A stretch of 64,000 nt of DNA from Streptomyces sp. ITFR-16 (GCF_031844705.1 NZ_CP134609.1:186001-250000); one strand, 5' to 3'; positions 31,718 to 40,874 are shown, counted from the stretch's first letter. The notes: generated by a model not told the origin, from the sequence alone. A program made the numbers and translations.

Positions 31718-33447
31718 GTACGGCTCTCGCCCGGTCCTGGGGCCGGGTCTCCGCTCTGCTGCCCGCCCGTGCGGACTTCGCCGCCATGGGCCGCAACCCG
31801 CGCCGCGATCTGCTCGCCGGACTCACCGTCGCCGTCGTGGCGCTGCCCCTCGCGCTCGGCTTCGGCGTCTCCTCCGGGCTCGGCGCCGAAGCCGGTCTCG
31901 CCACCGCCGTCGTCGCGGGCGCGCTCGCCGCGCTGTTCGGCGGCTCCAACCTCCAGGTCTCCGGCCCGACCGGCGCGATGACGGTGGTCCTGGTGCCGAT
32001 CGTGGCCGAGTACGGGCCCGGCGGGGTGCTGACGGTCGGGCTGATGGCCGGAGTGCTGCTGATCGTGCTCGCGCTGCTCCGGGCCGGCCGCACGATGAAG
32101 TTCATCCCGGCGCCCGTGGTGGAGGGCTTCACGCTGGGCATCGCCTGCGTGATCGGCCTCCAGCAGGTGCCGAACGCGCTGGGGGTGGCCAAACCGGAGG
32201 GCGACAAGGTCCTGGTGGTGACCTGGCGCGCGGTCGAGGAGTTCGTCCAAGCACCCAACTGGACCGCCGTCGCCCTGGCCCTGTCCGTGGCGGCCGTGAT
32301 GCTCCTCGGTGCCCGTCTGCGGCCCGCCGTCCCGTTCTCCGTCGTCGCGGTGATCGCGGCAACGCTCGTGGCGCAGCTCTTCCACCTGGACGCCGCCTCG
32401 CCGATCGGTGATCTGCCGTCCGGGCTGCCCGCGCCCTCCCTCGGCTTCCTCGACCTGTCCGCACTGGGCTCGCTGCTCGCCCCGGCCGTCGCGGTCGCCG
32501 CGCTTGCCGCCCTTGAGTCCCTCCTGTCGGCGACCGTCGCGGACGGCATGACGGTGGGCCAGCGGCACGACCCGGACAAGGAGCTCTTCGGGCAGGGCAT
32601 CGCGAACCTGGCGGCCCCGCTGTTCGGCGGTGTCCCCGCCACCGCGGCCATCGCCCGTACCGCGGTCAACGTCCGGACCGGCGCGGGCTCCCGGCTCGCC
32701 GCCCTGACCCATGCCGCCGTTCTCGCGGTCATCGTCTTCGCCGCCGCACCGCTCGTGTCGAAGATCCCCCTGGCGGCCCTGGCGGGTGTGCTGCTGGCGA
32801 CCGCGATCCGGATGGTGGAGGTCGGCGCGCTGCGGGCGATGGCCCGGGCGACCCGCTCGGACGCGACGGTGCTGGTGCTGACCGCCGCCGCGACCCTCGC
32901 CTTCGACCTGGTCTACGCGGTGATCATCGGCCTGGCGGTCGCGGGCGCCCTGGCGCTGCGGGCGGTCGCCAACCAGGCCCGGGTCGACCAGGTGGACTTC
33001 CGCGCGGATCTGCCGGGCGAGCACAGCGAGGAGGAGCACGCCCTGCTGGCCGAGCACATCGTCGCGTACCGGATCGACGGACCGCTGTTCTTCGCCGGCG
33101 CCCACCGCTTCCTCCTGGAGCTGTCCGAGGTCGCCGACGTCCGGGTGGTGATCCTGCGCATGTCGCGGGTGTCGACGATGGACGCCACCGGCGCCCTGGT
33201 CCTCAAGGACGCGGTGGAGAAGCTGAACCGGCGGGGCATCGCCGTCATGACCTCCGGGGTGCGACCCGGCCAGCGGCGGGCCCTGGAGTCGGTCGGCGCG
33301 CTGGACCTGCTCCGGCAGGACGGCCGTGAGTACGCCACCACGCCCGAGGCGATCTCCGCAGCCCGCGCCCACCTCCAGCGGGCCGGACTCCTGCCCGCGC
33401 CACCCGCCGCGCCCGCCGCGCCCGTCACCGAAGAGGCCGCCCGATGA
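31714..33447 (+). CDS. SulP-family anion transporter with STAS domain
   Basis: A 577-residue inner-membrane anion transporter. The SulP core has LLAGLTVAVVALPLALGFGV near residue 30 (first helix pair) and GGSNLQVSGPTGAMTVVLVP (substrate-site loop), with about 12-14 hydrophobic segments. A STAS domain at about residues 445-550 (YRIDGPLFFAGAHRFLLEL, then RMSRVSTMDATGALVL) resembles anti-sigma-factor antagonists. The substrate may be sulfate, bicarbonate or another anion. GTGA overlap with the ArsR gene and ATGA overlap with the ATPase gene downstream show tight coupling. Confidence 0.9.
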   Translation: MSTALARSWGRVSALLPARADFAAMGRNPRRDLLAGLTVAVVALPLALGFGVSSGLGAEAGLATAVVAGALAALFGGSNLQVSGPTGAMTVVLVPIVAEYGPGGVLTVGLMAGVLLIVLALLRAGRTMKFIPAPVVEGFTLGIACVIGLQQVPNALGVAKPEGDKVLVVTWRAVEEFVQAPNWTAVALALSVAAVMLLGARLRPAVPFSVVAVIAATLVAQLFHLDAASPIGDLPSGLPAPSLGFLDLSALGSLLAPAVAVAALAALESLLSATVADGMTVGQRHDPDKELFGQGIANLAAPLFGGVPATAAIARTAVNVRTGAGSRLAALTHAAVLAVIVFAAAPLVSKIPLAALAGVLLATAIRMVEVGALRAMARATRSDATVLVLTAAATLAFDLVYAVIIGLAVAGALALRAVANQARVDQVDFRADLPGEHSEEEHALLAEHIVAYRIDGPLFFAGAHRFLLELSEVADVRVVILRMSRVSTMDATGALVLKDAVEKLNRRGIAVMTSGVRPGQRRALESVGALDLLRQDGREYATTPEAISAARAHLQRAGLLPAPPAAPAAPVTEEAAR

Positions 33448-33869
33448 GCGCGCGGTCGGAGAGCCTGCCGCTGCGGCATGTCCTGACGCTGCCGACGATG
33501 GGCTCGGCGGTCCGCATCGCGCGCGAGACCACCGAGCAGGTGCTGACGGAGTGGGGCATCAGCCGGCGGCACCCCACGGTCGGCCCGGCGCTGCTGATCC
33601 TGTCCGAGCTGGTGGCCAACAGCGTCCGGCACGCCGCCGATCTGTCCCCGAACGTCACCGTGATCTACGCGGCCGGTACGGACACCTTCGCGTTCGCCGT
33701 CCATGACCGCGACCCCCACCAGCCCACGCTCTTCTCCCCCGGCACCGTGCCCGGCAGCGGCGGACTCGGCACCGTCGTCGAGCTGACCCTCGGTCTGGGC
33801 GGCACCGCCGTCATCCGGGGCGACGCGGACGGCAAGGGCAAGAGCATCTGGATCACCCTCCCCCTCTAG
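33444..33869 (+). CDS. RsbW-like ATP-binding anti-sigma regulatory kinase
   Basis: A 141-residue GHKL-fold ATPase of the RsbW/SpoIIAB type (HATPase_c_2). The N box is LLILSELVANSVRHA, the G1 region is AFAVHDRDPHQPTL, and G2 is GSGGLGTVVELTLGLGG. Proteins like this bind and phosphorylate STAS partners and inhibit sigma factors. It overlaps the SulP gene by 4 bp (ATGA), so the SulP STAS domain or the STAS protein encoded next may be its partner. The target is unknown; no sigma factor is in the window. Confidence 0.87.
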   Translation: MSARSESLPLRHVLTLPTMGSAVRIARETTEQVLTEWGISRRHPTVGPALLILSELVANSVRHAADLSPNVTVIYAAGTDTFAFAVHDRDPHQPTLFSPGTVPGSGGLGTVVELTLGLGGTAVIRGDADGKGKSIWITLPL

Positions 33870-33939
33870 GAACCCCGCAGCCTGTAGAACCCCGCAGCGC
33901 CCGTCGTGGGAGCACGGCCAGGAACGAGAGCAGCAACCG

Positions 33940-34344
33940 ATGACCATAGAGTGGCGCTACACCACCCACCCCGGCCTGGGAGTCCTCTCCCTGTCCGGGC
34001 ATCTCGGGCCGGAGGCGGTCGGCCGGTTCACCGGCGCGGTCGGCTGGGTCCTGGCCCGGGGAAGCGGGCCGGTCATACTGGACCTGACCGCGCTGCGCGG
34101 CTGGTCGGCCGACGGCCGGCTGGCTGTCACCGAGGCCGCCCGCCGGCTGGCGGACGAGGGGCGGGGCCTGGAGCTCGCGGCGATCCCCGCCGACGGCTCG
34201 CTCGTGCCCGACGGCACCCGTCCGCCGATCCCGGTGCACAGCGATCTGGCGTCCGCCCTCGCCGCGCACCGGTCCGTGACCGGCGAACAGCGCCAGTGGC
34301 GCAGCGACGCCTGGCCCGACGAGCGGGCCACCACCACCGGCTGA
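33940..34344 (+). CDS. STAS-domain protein (possible anti-sigma-factor antagonist)
   Basis: A 134-residue protein with a degenerate STAS fold: HPGLGVLSLSGHLGPEAVGRFTGAVGWVL and PVILDLTALRGWSADGRLAV. The Ser/Thr normally phosphorylated in SpoIIAA-type proteins falls in GWSADG. It lies 70 bp after the RsbW-like gene and probably forms a partner-switching pair with it. The C-terminal 30 residues are charged and likely disordered. The start at 33940 has GAGAGCAG upstream. Confidence 0.75.
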   Translation: MTIEWRYTTHPGLGVLSLSGHLGPEAVGRFTGAVGWVLARGSGPVILDLTALRGWSADGRLAVTEAARRLADEGRGLELAAIPADGSLVPDGTRPPIPVHSDLASALAAHRSVTGEQRQWRSDAWPDERATTTG

Positions 34345-34389
34345 CGCGACATCCGCACAGCGACGACCAGGACGAGAGAGGCACCACCG

Positions 34390-34743
34390 ATGACCGAGGC
34401 GACCGGCACGCTGCCGCCCTGCCCCGAGTGCGCGAGCGCGTACACGTACGAGATGGGCGCGCTGCTCGTCTGTCCCGAGTGCGGCCACGAGTGGTCCCCC
34501 TCGGCCGCCGACGGCGGCGACAGCACGGTGATCAGGGACGCGGTCGGCAATGTACTCGCCGACGGCGACACCGTCACCGTCGTCAGGACCCTGAAGGTCA
34601 AGGGCAGTCCGTCGGGGATCAAGGCCGGCACCAAGGTGCGCAACATCCGTCTCGTGGACGGCGTGGACGGCCACGACATCGACTGCAAGGTCGACGGATT
34701 CGGCCCCATGCAGCTCAAGTCGAGCGTGGTCAAGAAGGCCTGA
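34390..34743 (+). CDS. yjdM: YjdM/PhnA-type zinc-ribbon protein
   Basis: A 117-residue protein of the PhnA/YjdM family. Two CxxC pairs, PPCPECASAYTYEMG and LVCPECGHEW, form a zinc ribbon at residues about 10-40. The C-terminal PhnA barrel is complete (VIRDAVGNVLADGDTVTVV...LKVKGSPSGIKAGTKV). Despite the name alkylphosphonate utilisation protein, its function is unclear and not linked to phosphonate breakdown. It follows the STAS gene by 45 bp in the same direction. Confidence 0.88.
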   Translation: MTEATGTLPPCPECASAYTYEMGALLVCPECGHEWSPSAADGGDSTVIRDAVGNVLADGDTVTVVRTLKVKGSPSGIKAGTKVRNIRLVDGVDGHDIDCKVDGFGPMQLKSSVVKKA

Positions 34744-34823
34744 TCCGGCGGCTCGCCCTCTCGCGCCCCGGCACGGGCGTTCCCAAGGTCATCACACCCG
34801 GCCGGAGGCGCGAGAATGTTCCC

Positions 34824-34925
34824 ATGACGAAGAGTTTTGGGTGGACGCGCCGCGCGGTGCTCGCACGACAGCGGCCGTCCGGCATCCCGGCGGCGGCCTC
34901 CACGGGCGCGGAGCGGGCCCGATGA
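34824..34925 (+). CDS. Possible 33-residue ORF coupled to the second ArsR gene
   Basis: A short frame beginning MTKSFGWTRRAVLARQ and ending in an ATGA overlap with the ArsR start at 34922. The peptide is basic and has no recognised domain. GGAGG occurs upstream but at a long distance (about 20 nt). Translational coupling is the main reason to list it; it may be chance. Confidence 0.25.
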   Translation: MTKSFGWTRRAVLARQRPSGIPAAASTGAERAR

Positions 34926-35284
34926 GCACACCGCTGTACCAGCTGAAGGCGGAGTTCTTCAAAACGCTGGGCCACCCGGTACGGATCAGAGTGCTGGAAC
35001 TCCTCAGCGAGCGCGAGCACGCGGTCTCGGAAATGCTGTCCGAGGTCGGCGTCGAGGCTGCGCACCTGTCCCAGCAGCTCGCCGTGCTGCGCAGGGCCAA
35101 CCTGGTCGTCCCCCGCCGGGAGGGCTCGGCCGTCTACTACTCGCTGGCCAATCCGCAGGTGGCCAAGCTGCTCCAGGTCGCCCGGAGCATTCTGTCCGGT
35201 GTCCTCGCCGGACAGGCCGAACTGCTGGCCGATCTCCAGGCCACGGAACCCCGGACCCCTGCCCGGCGGCGCCGCTCGTCGTAG
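34922..35284 (+). CDS. ArsR-family winged-helix repressor (second copy)
   Basis: A 120-residue regulator with the same layout as the protein at 31376: STPLYQLKAEFFKTLGHPVR, EMLSEVGVEAAHLSQQLAVL and a short wing PRREGSAVYYSLANPQ. The two share about 60% of residues and the same C-terminal pattern (LAGQAELLADLQ against LAGQNELLAELR). It lacks cysteine clusters. It closes the SulP/anti-sigma/STAS/YjdM cluster. No strong inverted repeat was found directly upstream, so it may act on the operator at 31280. Confidence 0.9.
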   Translation: MSTPLYQLKAEFFKTLGHPVRIRVLELLSEREHAVSEMLSEVGVEAAHLSQQLAVLRRANLVVPRREGSAVYYSLANPQVAKLLQVARSILSGVLAGQAELLADLQATEPRTPARRRRSS

Positions 35285-35712
35285 CCCGCGCGCCCTCCGG
35301 GCTCCGGGGCGGCCGGAGGCGTACGGCAGAGCCGGACGGGTGATCGCCGCGGGCGGCTCGGCCGACGTTCGGCACATATCCCTCTGCAAGAGGTTTCATG
35401 CTGCTGAAAGTTTTCTTCAGCCGCACGTCATCACCGCAGCTCCATGAATTCCCTACTGGTCTAGACCTCAGAGGTGCATCCGTACCCCCTTTACGCGGCA
35501 GGTCCGTTCGTGCGTCACTCATGACGTGTCCCCATCAATCCACTCCCTCGTGGCCCAGTGCGGCGAGGGGTGGACCTCCCGGGACGCGTGACCGGGCAGC
35601 CCGTCCGCGGCCCGGACCGCTCCACCCCGCTTCCCCGCACCTCCCGCACGGCCGTCCCCCCGCTCCTCCAGCTACGCGAGTAGACCCACCCCGTCACCCC
35701 AGGAGGAAGACC
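35285..35712 (+). promoter_or_regulatory. Long upstream region of the GH25 lysozyme gene
   Basis: No convincing gene. It holds a short hairpin (GCTGAA and TTCAGC about 35403-35421), a DasR-type operator at 35455-35470, and an excellent AGGAGG ribosome site at 35701-35706. The transcript leader may be more than 200 nt long. Confidence 0.5.
35455..35470. promoter_or_regulatory. DasR-responsive element (dre-like site)
   Basis: ACTGGTCTAGACCTCA has the perfect palindromic core GGTCTAGACC and matches the Streptomyces dre consensus (ACTGGTCTAGACCACT-like) at nearly all positions. DasR is the GntR-type repressor released by glucosamine-6-phosphate. The site lies 243 bp upstream of a lysozyme gene, whose product would release N-acetylglucosamine-containing fragments. 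Confidence 0.7.
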
Positions 35713-36606
35713 TTGTTAACTCGTGACCACAACCCCAGACCCGCTCTGCGCAAGCTGCTCGTGGCCGGCGCGCTCAGCGTCGGCATGGCGCTGATCCCGG
35801 TCATGTCGGCAGGCCCCGCCTCGGCGCAGCCGCTGCCGGCCGTCCCCGCCAAGGCCATCCCCCTCGGTGACGGGTACATGGGCGCCGGCTATCTCGCGGA
35901 CGGCAAGAGCTTCGCCGCGGACACCCGGGAGGTCGACCTCTCCCCGCAGAACGACGCGTCGATCCAGGCCACCCAGCTGCCGGGCATCGACGTCTCGCAC
36001 TACCAGGGCACGATCAACTGGTCCTCGGTGAAGGCCGCCGGGATCAAGTTCGCCTACATCAAGGCGACGGAGTCCACGACGTACAAGGACCCCACGTTCA
36101 ACGCCAACTACCTGAACGCCTACAACGCGAAGGTGATCCGGGGCGCGTACCACTTCGCCCGGCCCAACCTCTCCAGCGGTGCGGCGCAGGCCACCTACTT
36201 CGCGGCGAACGGCGGAGCCTGGTCACGGGACAACCTGACCCTGCCGGGCATGCTCGACCTGGAGGGCGGCTGCTACAGCAAGTCCGCCTCGGCCATGCAG
36301 TCGTGGATCCTGGACTTCTACAACACGTACAAGGCCAAGACGGGCCGTGACGTGGTCATCTACACCAGCGCCAGCTGGTGGAACTCCTGCACCGGCGGCT
36401 GGAGCGGGATGTCCGCCCGGAGCCCCCTGTTCACGGCGCACTGGACCAGCGCGGCCAGCCCGACCATTCCGACGGGCTTCCCCTACTGGACCTTCTGGCA
36501 ATACACCGACTCGGGTTCGGTGAGCGGCATCTCGGGCGCCGTGGACCGCGACCGGTTCAGCGGTGACGCCAGCCGGCTGCTGGCCCTGGCCAACAACACG
36601 CCCTGA
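35713..36606 (+). CDS. Secreted GH25 lysozyme (N-acetylmuramidase)
   Basis: A 297-residue secreted enzyme that cleaves the MurNAc-GlcNAc bond of peptidoglycan. It begins with a Sec signal peptide (KLLVAGALSVGMALIPVMSA, then AGPASA) and a mature N-terminal stretch of about 50 residues. The GH25 domain starts near residue 90 (IDVSHYQGTINW, catalytic Asp) and includes FAYIKATEST and MLDLEGG (catalytic Asp/Glu, near residue 179). The start is TTG, 6 nt after a perfect AGGAGG. The second codon is TTA, which needs the bldA tRNA. A terminator follows. Confidence 0.92.
   Translation: MLTRDHNPRPALRKLLVAGALSVGMALIPVMSAGPASAQPLPAVPAKAIPLGDGYMGAGYLADGKSFAADTREVDLSPQNDASIQATQLPGIDVSHYQGTINWSSVKAAGIKFAYIKATESTTYKDPTFNANYLNAYNAKVIRGAYHFARPNLSSGAAQATYFAANGGAWSRDNLTLPGMLDLEGGCYSKSASAMQSWILDFYNTYKAKTGRDVVIYTSASWWNSCTGGWSGMSARSPLFTAHWTSAASPTIPTGFPYWTFWQYTDSGSVSGISGAVDRDRFSGDASRLLALANNTP
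35716..35718 (+). other. TTA leucine codon at position 2 of the lysozyme gene
   Basis: In frame directly after the TTG start. TTA codons are very rare in Streptomyces genes and depend on the developmentally controlled bldA tRNA. No search was made for others in the window. Confidence 0.8.
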
Positions 36607-36637
36607 CGCAGACCTGCCCCACAGCCCCGCACCACAC

Positions 36638-36680
36638 CGGCACGCGGTGGCCACGGCTCCGGCCCGGCCACCGCGTGCCG
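36638..36680 (+). terminator. Terminator of the lysozyme gene
   Basis: A perfect 15-bp stem (CGGCACGCGGTGGCC and its complement) with a 13-nt loop, followed by a T-rich run (TTTCTT), 32 nt after the stop. Confidence 0.85.
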
Positions 36681-36755
36681 CCCGGTTTCTTGCCCTCCGT
36701 ACGCGGGGCTGTGAGGCTTCGGGTGTCCGTCCCCGTGCCCTGCTGGAGGGCTGAG

Positions 36756-37307
36756 ATGATCACCTGGCGCCGGGTCGCCGAGCACGACTTCCCCTTGCTG
36801 CGGTCCTGGCTCGAACAGCCGCATGTGGCCCGGTGGTGGAACCACGAGACCTCGGCCGAGGCGGTCGCGCGGGACTTCGGACCCGCCGCCAGGGGTGAGG
36901 AGCCGTCGCAGGACCTGCTCGCCCACCTCGACGGCCGGCCGTTCGGCCTGCTCCAGCGCTGCCGGCTGTCCGACTACCCCGAGTACCTGGCCGAGCTCGC
37001 CCCTCTGACGGAGGTGCCCGCCGGGGCGATGAGCATCGACTACCTGATCGGGGAGGTGCGGCAGACCGGCCGGGGCCTGGGGCCGCGCATGATCGGATCG
37101 GCCGTCGAGGCGATCTGGGCCGACTACCCCGAGGCCTCGTGCGTCCTGGTGCCGGTGTCTGCGGCCAACCGGCGCTCCTGGCGGGCGCTGGAGAAGGCCG
37201 GACTGCGCCGGGTCGCCGAGGGGGAGCTGGAGCCGGACAACCCCGTCGACGACCGCGCCCACTACCTCTACCGCATCGACCGTCCGGCGGAGCCGCAGCA
37301 GGGGTGA
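36756..37307 (+). CDS. GNAT acetyltransferase, AAC(6')-like
   Basis: A 183-residue Gcn5-type acetyltransferase. Features of the AAC(6')-Ib/siderophore-type acetyltransferase branch are visible: LLRSWLEQPHVARWW near residue 10-25, IDYLIGEVRQTGRGLGPRMI (acetyl-CoA pyrophosphate loop, QTGRGLG) and SAANRRSWRALEKAGL. It may acetylate an amine of an aminoglycoside or other small molecule, but resistance cannot be claimed from sequence. GGAGGG lies 5 nt upstream of the ATG. It stands alone. Confidence 0.84.
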   Translation: MITWRRVAEHDFPLLRSWLEQPHVARWWNHETSAEAVARDFGPAARGEEPSQDLLAHLDGRPFGLLQRCRLSDYPEYLAELAPLTEVPAGAMSIDYLIGEVRQTGRGLGPRMIGSAVEAIWADYPEASCVLVPVSAANRRSWRALEKAGLRRVAEGELEPDNPVDDRAHYLYRIDRPAEPQQG

Positions 37308-37329
37308 GGCCGGGGCGGGGCCCGGTCGC

Positions 37330-38703
37330 TCAGCGCAGGATGCCCGCCTGCCGGGCGGCCCCCAGCCAGGACGGGAACTCAGACAGGAGCCGGTCGTACA
37401 GCTCGGGGTCGGAGACCTTCTCGATGTCGTCGACGGCGAAGAAGCCGACGTTGTCGACGCGGCGGCCGGGCAGGTTGTCGAAGCGCTCCAGCACCCCGTA
37501 GTTCGACCGGCCGAGCCCGATGAACTGCCAGAACACCGGCTCCTCCACTGCCGCCCGAAGCTCCCGCTCGATCTCGGCGTCGCGGTACACCCCGCCGTCG
37601 GAGAAGAACAGCACCAGGGTCGGGTCCGGCACCGGGTGCTCGCGCACATACGCGCGGACCTCGGCGATCACCTTCTGCTCCTCGTTCTGGATGCCGACGG
37701 CGCGCATGTCGACCTGGCCTGAGACCAGTCCCTTCGGCGGCTTCTTCCGCCCGAAGAGGCTGATCTGCCCCACCCGCACATGCAGCCGCAGCCACTCGGG
37801 CAGTTCGCCGATCACCAGGTCGGGCAGCCGGGCGGGGTGGGAGGCGAAGGTCCACGCCTGCATCTCCCCGTCGTCGTCGAGCTGCGCCGCCACGGCGGCC
37901 ATCCGCTCGGTGACGCCTGCAACGGTGCCCCGGGTGTAGAGGCCGCTCATCGACCCCGACGCGTCGAGGACGAGGATGACGCGTGCGGTGACCTTCGTCA
38001 GCCCGTGCTTGCCGAGACTGACCGCGACCTGCTGCTTGCGCAGGGACAGCCGTTTGCGCATGTCGACCGGCAGCCGCTCCTCGCCCTTGGTGAGCCGGGC
38101 GGCGGCCGGAGCGGCGGCTGCGGGCGGGTGCGGAGGCGGGGGCGGCACGGAAGCCGGAGCCGTCCGGGCGGGGGCCGCCGGAGGCCGTACGTCATCGACA
38201 CAGATACCGAAGTCCGTCGCCAGGCCCGCGAGTCCGCTCGCGTACCCCTGTCCCACGGCCCGGAACTTCCATGCCCCACCGCGCCGGTAGAGCTCCCCGC
38301 ACGCATACGCGGTTTCCGCGCCGGCTTCCATGTCGAAGCGGGCCAGCTCGGCGCCGGACACGGAATCGAGCAACAGCAGATGAAGCCCGGGCACCTGCCC
38401 GAACGTCCCGCCGTCCGCCGAGCCGCACAGCACGACCCGCTCCACGTCCGGCTCCAACGCGTCGAGGTCCACCCCCAGCGAGTCGGCCCCGCCCTGCTTC
38501 CCCAGATGCCGCACGGCCCCCGAGCCATGCCGCGGCTGGTTGTAGAAGACGAAGTCCCCGTCCCCCCGCACCCGCCCACCGCCCGCAAGCAGCAGCGCCG
38601 AGGCATCCACATCCGGCACACCGGGCCCGGCGGACCACCCGAGTACAGCTCTCACGGCAGCCGCCGCCACCGGCATATTGGCACCCTTGCTCAGTGTCGT
38701 CAC
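37330..38703 (-). CDS. TerD-domain and von Willebrand A fusion protein
   Basis: A 457-residue cytosolic protein. The N-terminal half is a TerD/stress-protein domain ([22 protein letters not shown] at the start, then [18 protein letters not shown] and [12 protein letters not shown]). A proline-rich linker (about residues 175-200) precedes a von Willebrand A domain with an intact MIDAS motif ([16 protein letters not shown], near residue 250) and [10 protein letters not shown]. The start is a GTG at 38703. TerD and vWA domains usually occur in separate ter-type proteins; here one chain joins them. A calcium- or metal-dependent stress scaffold is the likely role. Confidence 0.87.
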   Translation of the reverse strand: MTTLSKGANMPVAAAAVRAVLGWSAGPGVPDVDASALLLAGGGRVRGDGDFVFYNQPRHGSGAVRHLGKQGGADSLGVDLDALEPDVERVVLCGSADGGTFGQVPGLHLLLLDSVSGAELARFDMEAGAETAYACGELYRRGGAWKFRAVGQGYASGLAGLATDFGICVDDVRPPAAPARTAPASVPPPPPHPPAAAAPAAARLTKGEERLPVDMRKRLSLRKQQVAVSLGKHGLTKVTARVILVLDASGSMSGLYTRGTVAGVTERMAAVAAQLDDDGEMQAWTFASHPARLPDLVIGELPEWLRLHVRVGQISLFGRKKPPKGLVSGQVDMRAVGIQNEEQKVIAEVRAYVREHPVPDPTLVLFFSDGGVYRDAEIERELRAAVEEPVFWQFIGLGRSNYGVLERFDNLPGRRVDNVGFFAVDDIEKVSDPELYDRLLSEFPSWLGAARQAGILR

Positions 38704-38774
38704 ACACAACAGTCTGCCTGCCATGTACGCTCGCTGGTGCGGTGCCGGGACACACTCGCCCGGCCCCGCCCGTC

Positions 38775-40820
38775 TCAGCCGGTGGCAGGGCGTTCCTGCG
38801 GTGCCAGGTGGCCCCACAGGAACGTGTGCATCAACGCGCTGTTGTGGGCGGCCTGTTCGTTGTCGCCGGCGCCCGCGTGGCCGCCGCCCGTGTTCTCGTG
38901 CAGCAGGACCTGGTGGCCGAGTTCACGCAGCCGCGCCGCCGCCTTCCGGGCGTGGCCGGGGTGGACCCGGTCGTCGCGGGTGGAGGTCGTCAGGAGCACC
39001 GGCGGATAGGTCTGGTCGGCCGAGAGACGGTGGTACGGGGAGAGGTCCGCGAGGTGCGGCCGGTCCGCCTCGCGGTCCGGGTCTCCGTACTCCGCGATCC
39101 ATGACGCACCCGCGAGGAGCTCGTGGAAGCGCAGCATGTCCAGCAGCGGCACCTGGGCGACGATCGCGCCGAACAGGTGCGGGTAGCGGGTGACCATCGC
39201 GCCCATGAGGAGGCCGCCGTTGCTGCCTCCGGCTGCGCCCAGCATGGCCGGGGTGGTGACGCCGCGCGCGACGAGGTCGGCGGCGACGGCCGCGAAGTCC
39301 TCGAAGGCGCGGGGCCGGTCCGCGCCGAGGGCGGCCCGGTGCCAGCCGGGGCCGTACTCGCCGCCGCCCCGGATGTTCGCGATCACATACGTGCCGCCGT
39401 GCTCCAGCCAGGCGCGGCCCGTGACCCCGCTGTAGAAGGGGGTCAGGGACACCTCGAAGCCGCCGTAGCCGTAGAGCAGCGCGGGTCCGGGGCCGGTGGC
39501 GGCGTGGTCGGGGCCGATCACGAAGTACGGGACGCGGGTGCCGTCCTGCGAGGTGGCGAAGTACTGCCGCGCGGCCAGCCCGGCCGTGTCGAAGTGCGAC
39601 GGGGCCTGCTTGAGGATCTCCGGCTCCGCGCCGATCCGCCCGTGGTGGAGCGTGGCCGGCTGCAGGAACCCCGACACGTCCATGAAGTACTCGTCGGACG
39701 TGTCCGCGTCCGTGTCCACCACGGAGACGGCGGACAGCGCCGGGACGGCCGCGAGCGGGGTGCGTTCCCAGGTGCCGGGTGCGGGGGCCGGGGTGAGCAC
39801 CTCGATGCGGGTGCTGACGTCCCGCATCGTTTCGAGGAGCAGATGGTTCCGGGTCCATGTGTGACCGGCCAGGGCGGTCCGCTCGTCGGGCGTGAACAGC
39901 ACCTGCGCGGTGCGGTCGCCCGCCAGGAACGCGTCGAAGCCGAAGGCGAGCAGGGAACCCGCCGGATGCCCGAGCCAGGCCGACTTCAGCGTGACGATCA
40001 GATGCTCACGGTGGGCGTACGCACGGGCGTCGTCCGGGACGTCGATCCGTACGAGGGAGGAGTCGGGCGCCAGCAGGTACAGCTCGCTGCTGTGGAAGTC
40101 CGGCGAGCGGCTGACGAAGTCCCGCTCGAAGCCGGGGGTGGCGTCGTGCCAGCCGCTGACCGACACATCGCGCGCGTCGCCCTCGAAGACCACGGTGGCC
40201 TGCTCCAGGGGTGTGCCGCGCCGCCAGCTCCGTACCGTGCGCGGATAGCCCGCGTCGGTCAGTGAGCCCGGTCCGAAGTCCGTACCGATGAAGACGGTGT
40301 CGGCGTCGATCCACCGGATCTGCGTCTTGGCCTCCGACACCCGGAAACCGCCCTCGACGAAGGTCCGGGTGGCGAGGTCGAACTCGCGTACGGCCACGGC
40401 GTCGCCGCCGTCGCGCGACAGGCACACCAGCGCACGGTCGTACTCCGGCCGCCGCACCATGGCACCGGCCCAGATCCACTTCTCGTCCTCGGCGGCGGCC
40501 AGCGCGTCGATGTCGAGAAGGATCTCCCAGTCCGGTGTCTCCTCGCGGTACTGCTCCAGGGTCGTACGCCGCCACACACCCCGGACGTGCTCCGCGTCCC
40601 GCCAGAAGTTGTAGAGGAACGCGCCGCGCCGCCGGGTGTAGGGGATCCGGTCCGAGGCGTCCAGCACGTCGCGCAGCCGCTGTTTCAGGGAGGCGAACCC
40701 GGGTCCGGCGGCCAGTGCGGCGGCCGTCTCGGCGTTCCGCTCGGCCACCCAGGCGAGCGCGGCGTCGCTTTCCACGTCTTCCAGCCACAGGTACGGGTCG
40801 TTGTCGATCACACGCCGCAT
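38775..40820 (-). CDS. Prolyl oligopeptidase (S9A family)
   Basis: A 681-residue serine peptidase with an N-terminal beta-propeller and C-terminal alpha/beta-hydrolase domain. The catalytic triad is visible: [15 protein letters not shown] (Ser), [14 protein letters not shown] (Asp) and [12 protein letters not shown] (His). The start [16 protein letters not shown] fits the family N-terminus. The frame is open to a GTG at 40865 with GGGGGAG before it, but those Gs are part of the terminator hairpin of the preceding gene, so 40820 is preferred. No signal peptide is seen. It hydrolyses short proline-containing peptides. Confidence 0.88.
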   Translation of the reverse strand: MRRVIDNDPYLWLEDVESDAALAWVAERNAETAAALAAGPGFASLKQRLRDVLDASDRIPYTRRRGAFLYNFWRDAEHVRGVWRRTTLEQYREETPDWEILLDIDALAAAEDEKWIWAGAMVRRPEYDRALVCLSRDGGDAVAVREFDLATRTFVEGGFRVSEAKTQIRWIDADTVFIGTDFGPGSLTDAGYPRTVRSWRRGTPLEQATVVFEGDARDVSVSGWHDATPGFERDFVSRSPDFHSSELYLLAPDSSLVRIDVPDDARAYAHREHLIVTLKSAWLGHPAGSLLAFGFDAFLAGDRTAQVLFTPDERTALAGHTWTRNHLLLETMRDVSTRIEVLTPAPAPGTWERTPLAAVPALSAVSVVDTDADTSDEYFMDVSGFLQPATLHHGRIGAEPEILKQAPSHFDTAGLAARQYFATSQDGTRVPYFVIGPDHAATGPGPALLYGYGGFEVSLTPFYSGVTGRAWLEHGGTYVIANIRGGGEYGPGWHRAALGADRPRAFEDFAAVAADLVARGVTTPAMLGAAGGSNGGLLMGAMVTRYPHLFGAIVAQVPLLDMLRFHELLAGASWIAEYGDPDREADRPHLADLSPYHRLSADQTYPPVLLTTSTRDDRVHPGHARKAAARLRELGHQVLLHENTGGGHAGAGDNEQAAHNSALMHTFLWGHLAPQERPATG

Positions 40821-40874
40821 TGTGCCGGACCCCGTGTCGCGCCCGGACACCGCCGTCTCGAACACGGCACAGCT

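Noticed and set aside
33444..34344. Complete sigma-factor partner-switching operon
   Set aside because: Kinase and STAS genes are present but no sigma factor or PP2C phosphatase is in the window; only a partial system can be supported.
36756..37307. Aminoglycoside resistance gene
   Set aside because: AAC(6')-like features are present, but the same fold acetylates many amines, so resistance cannot be concluded.
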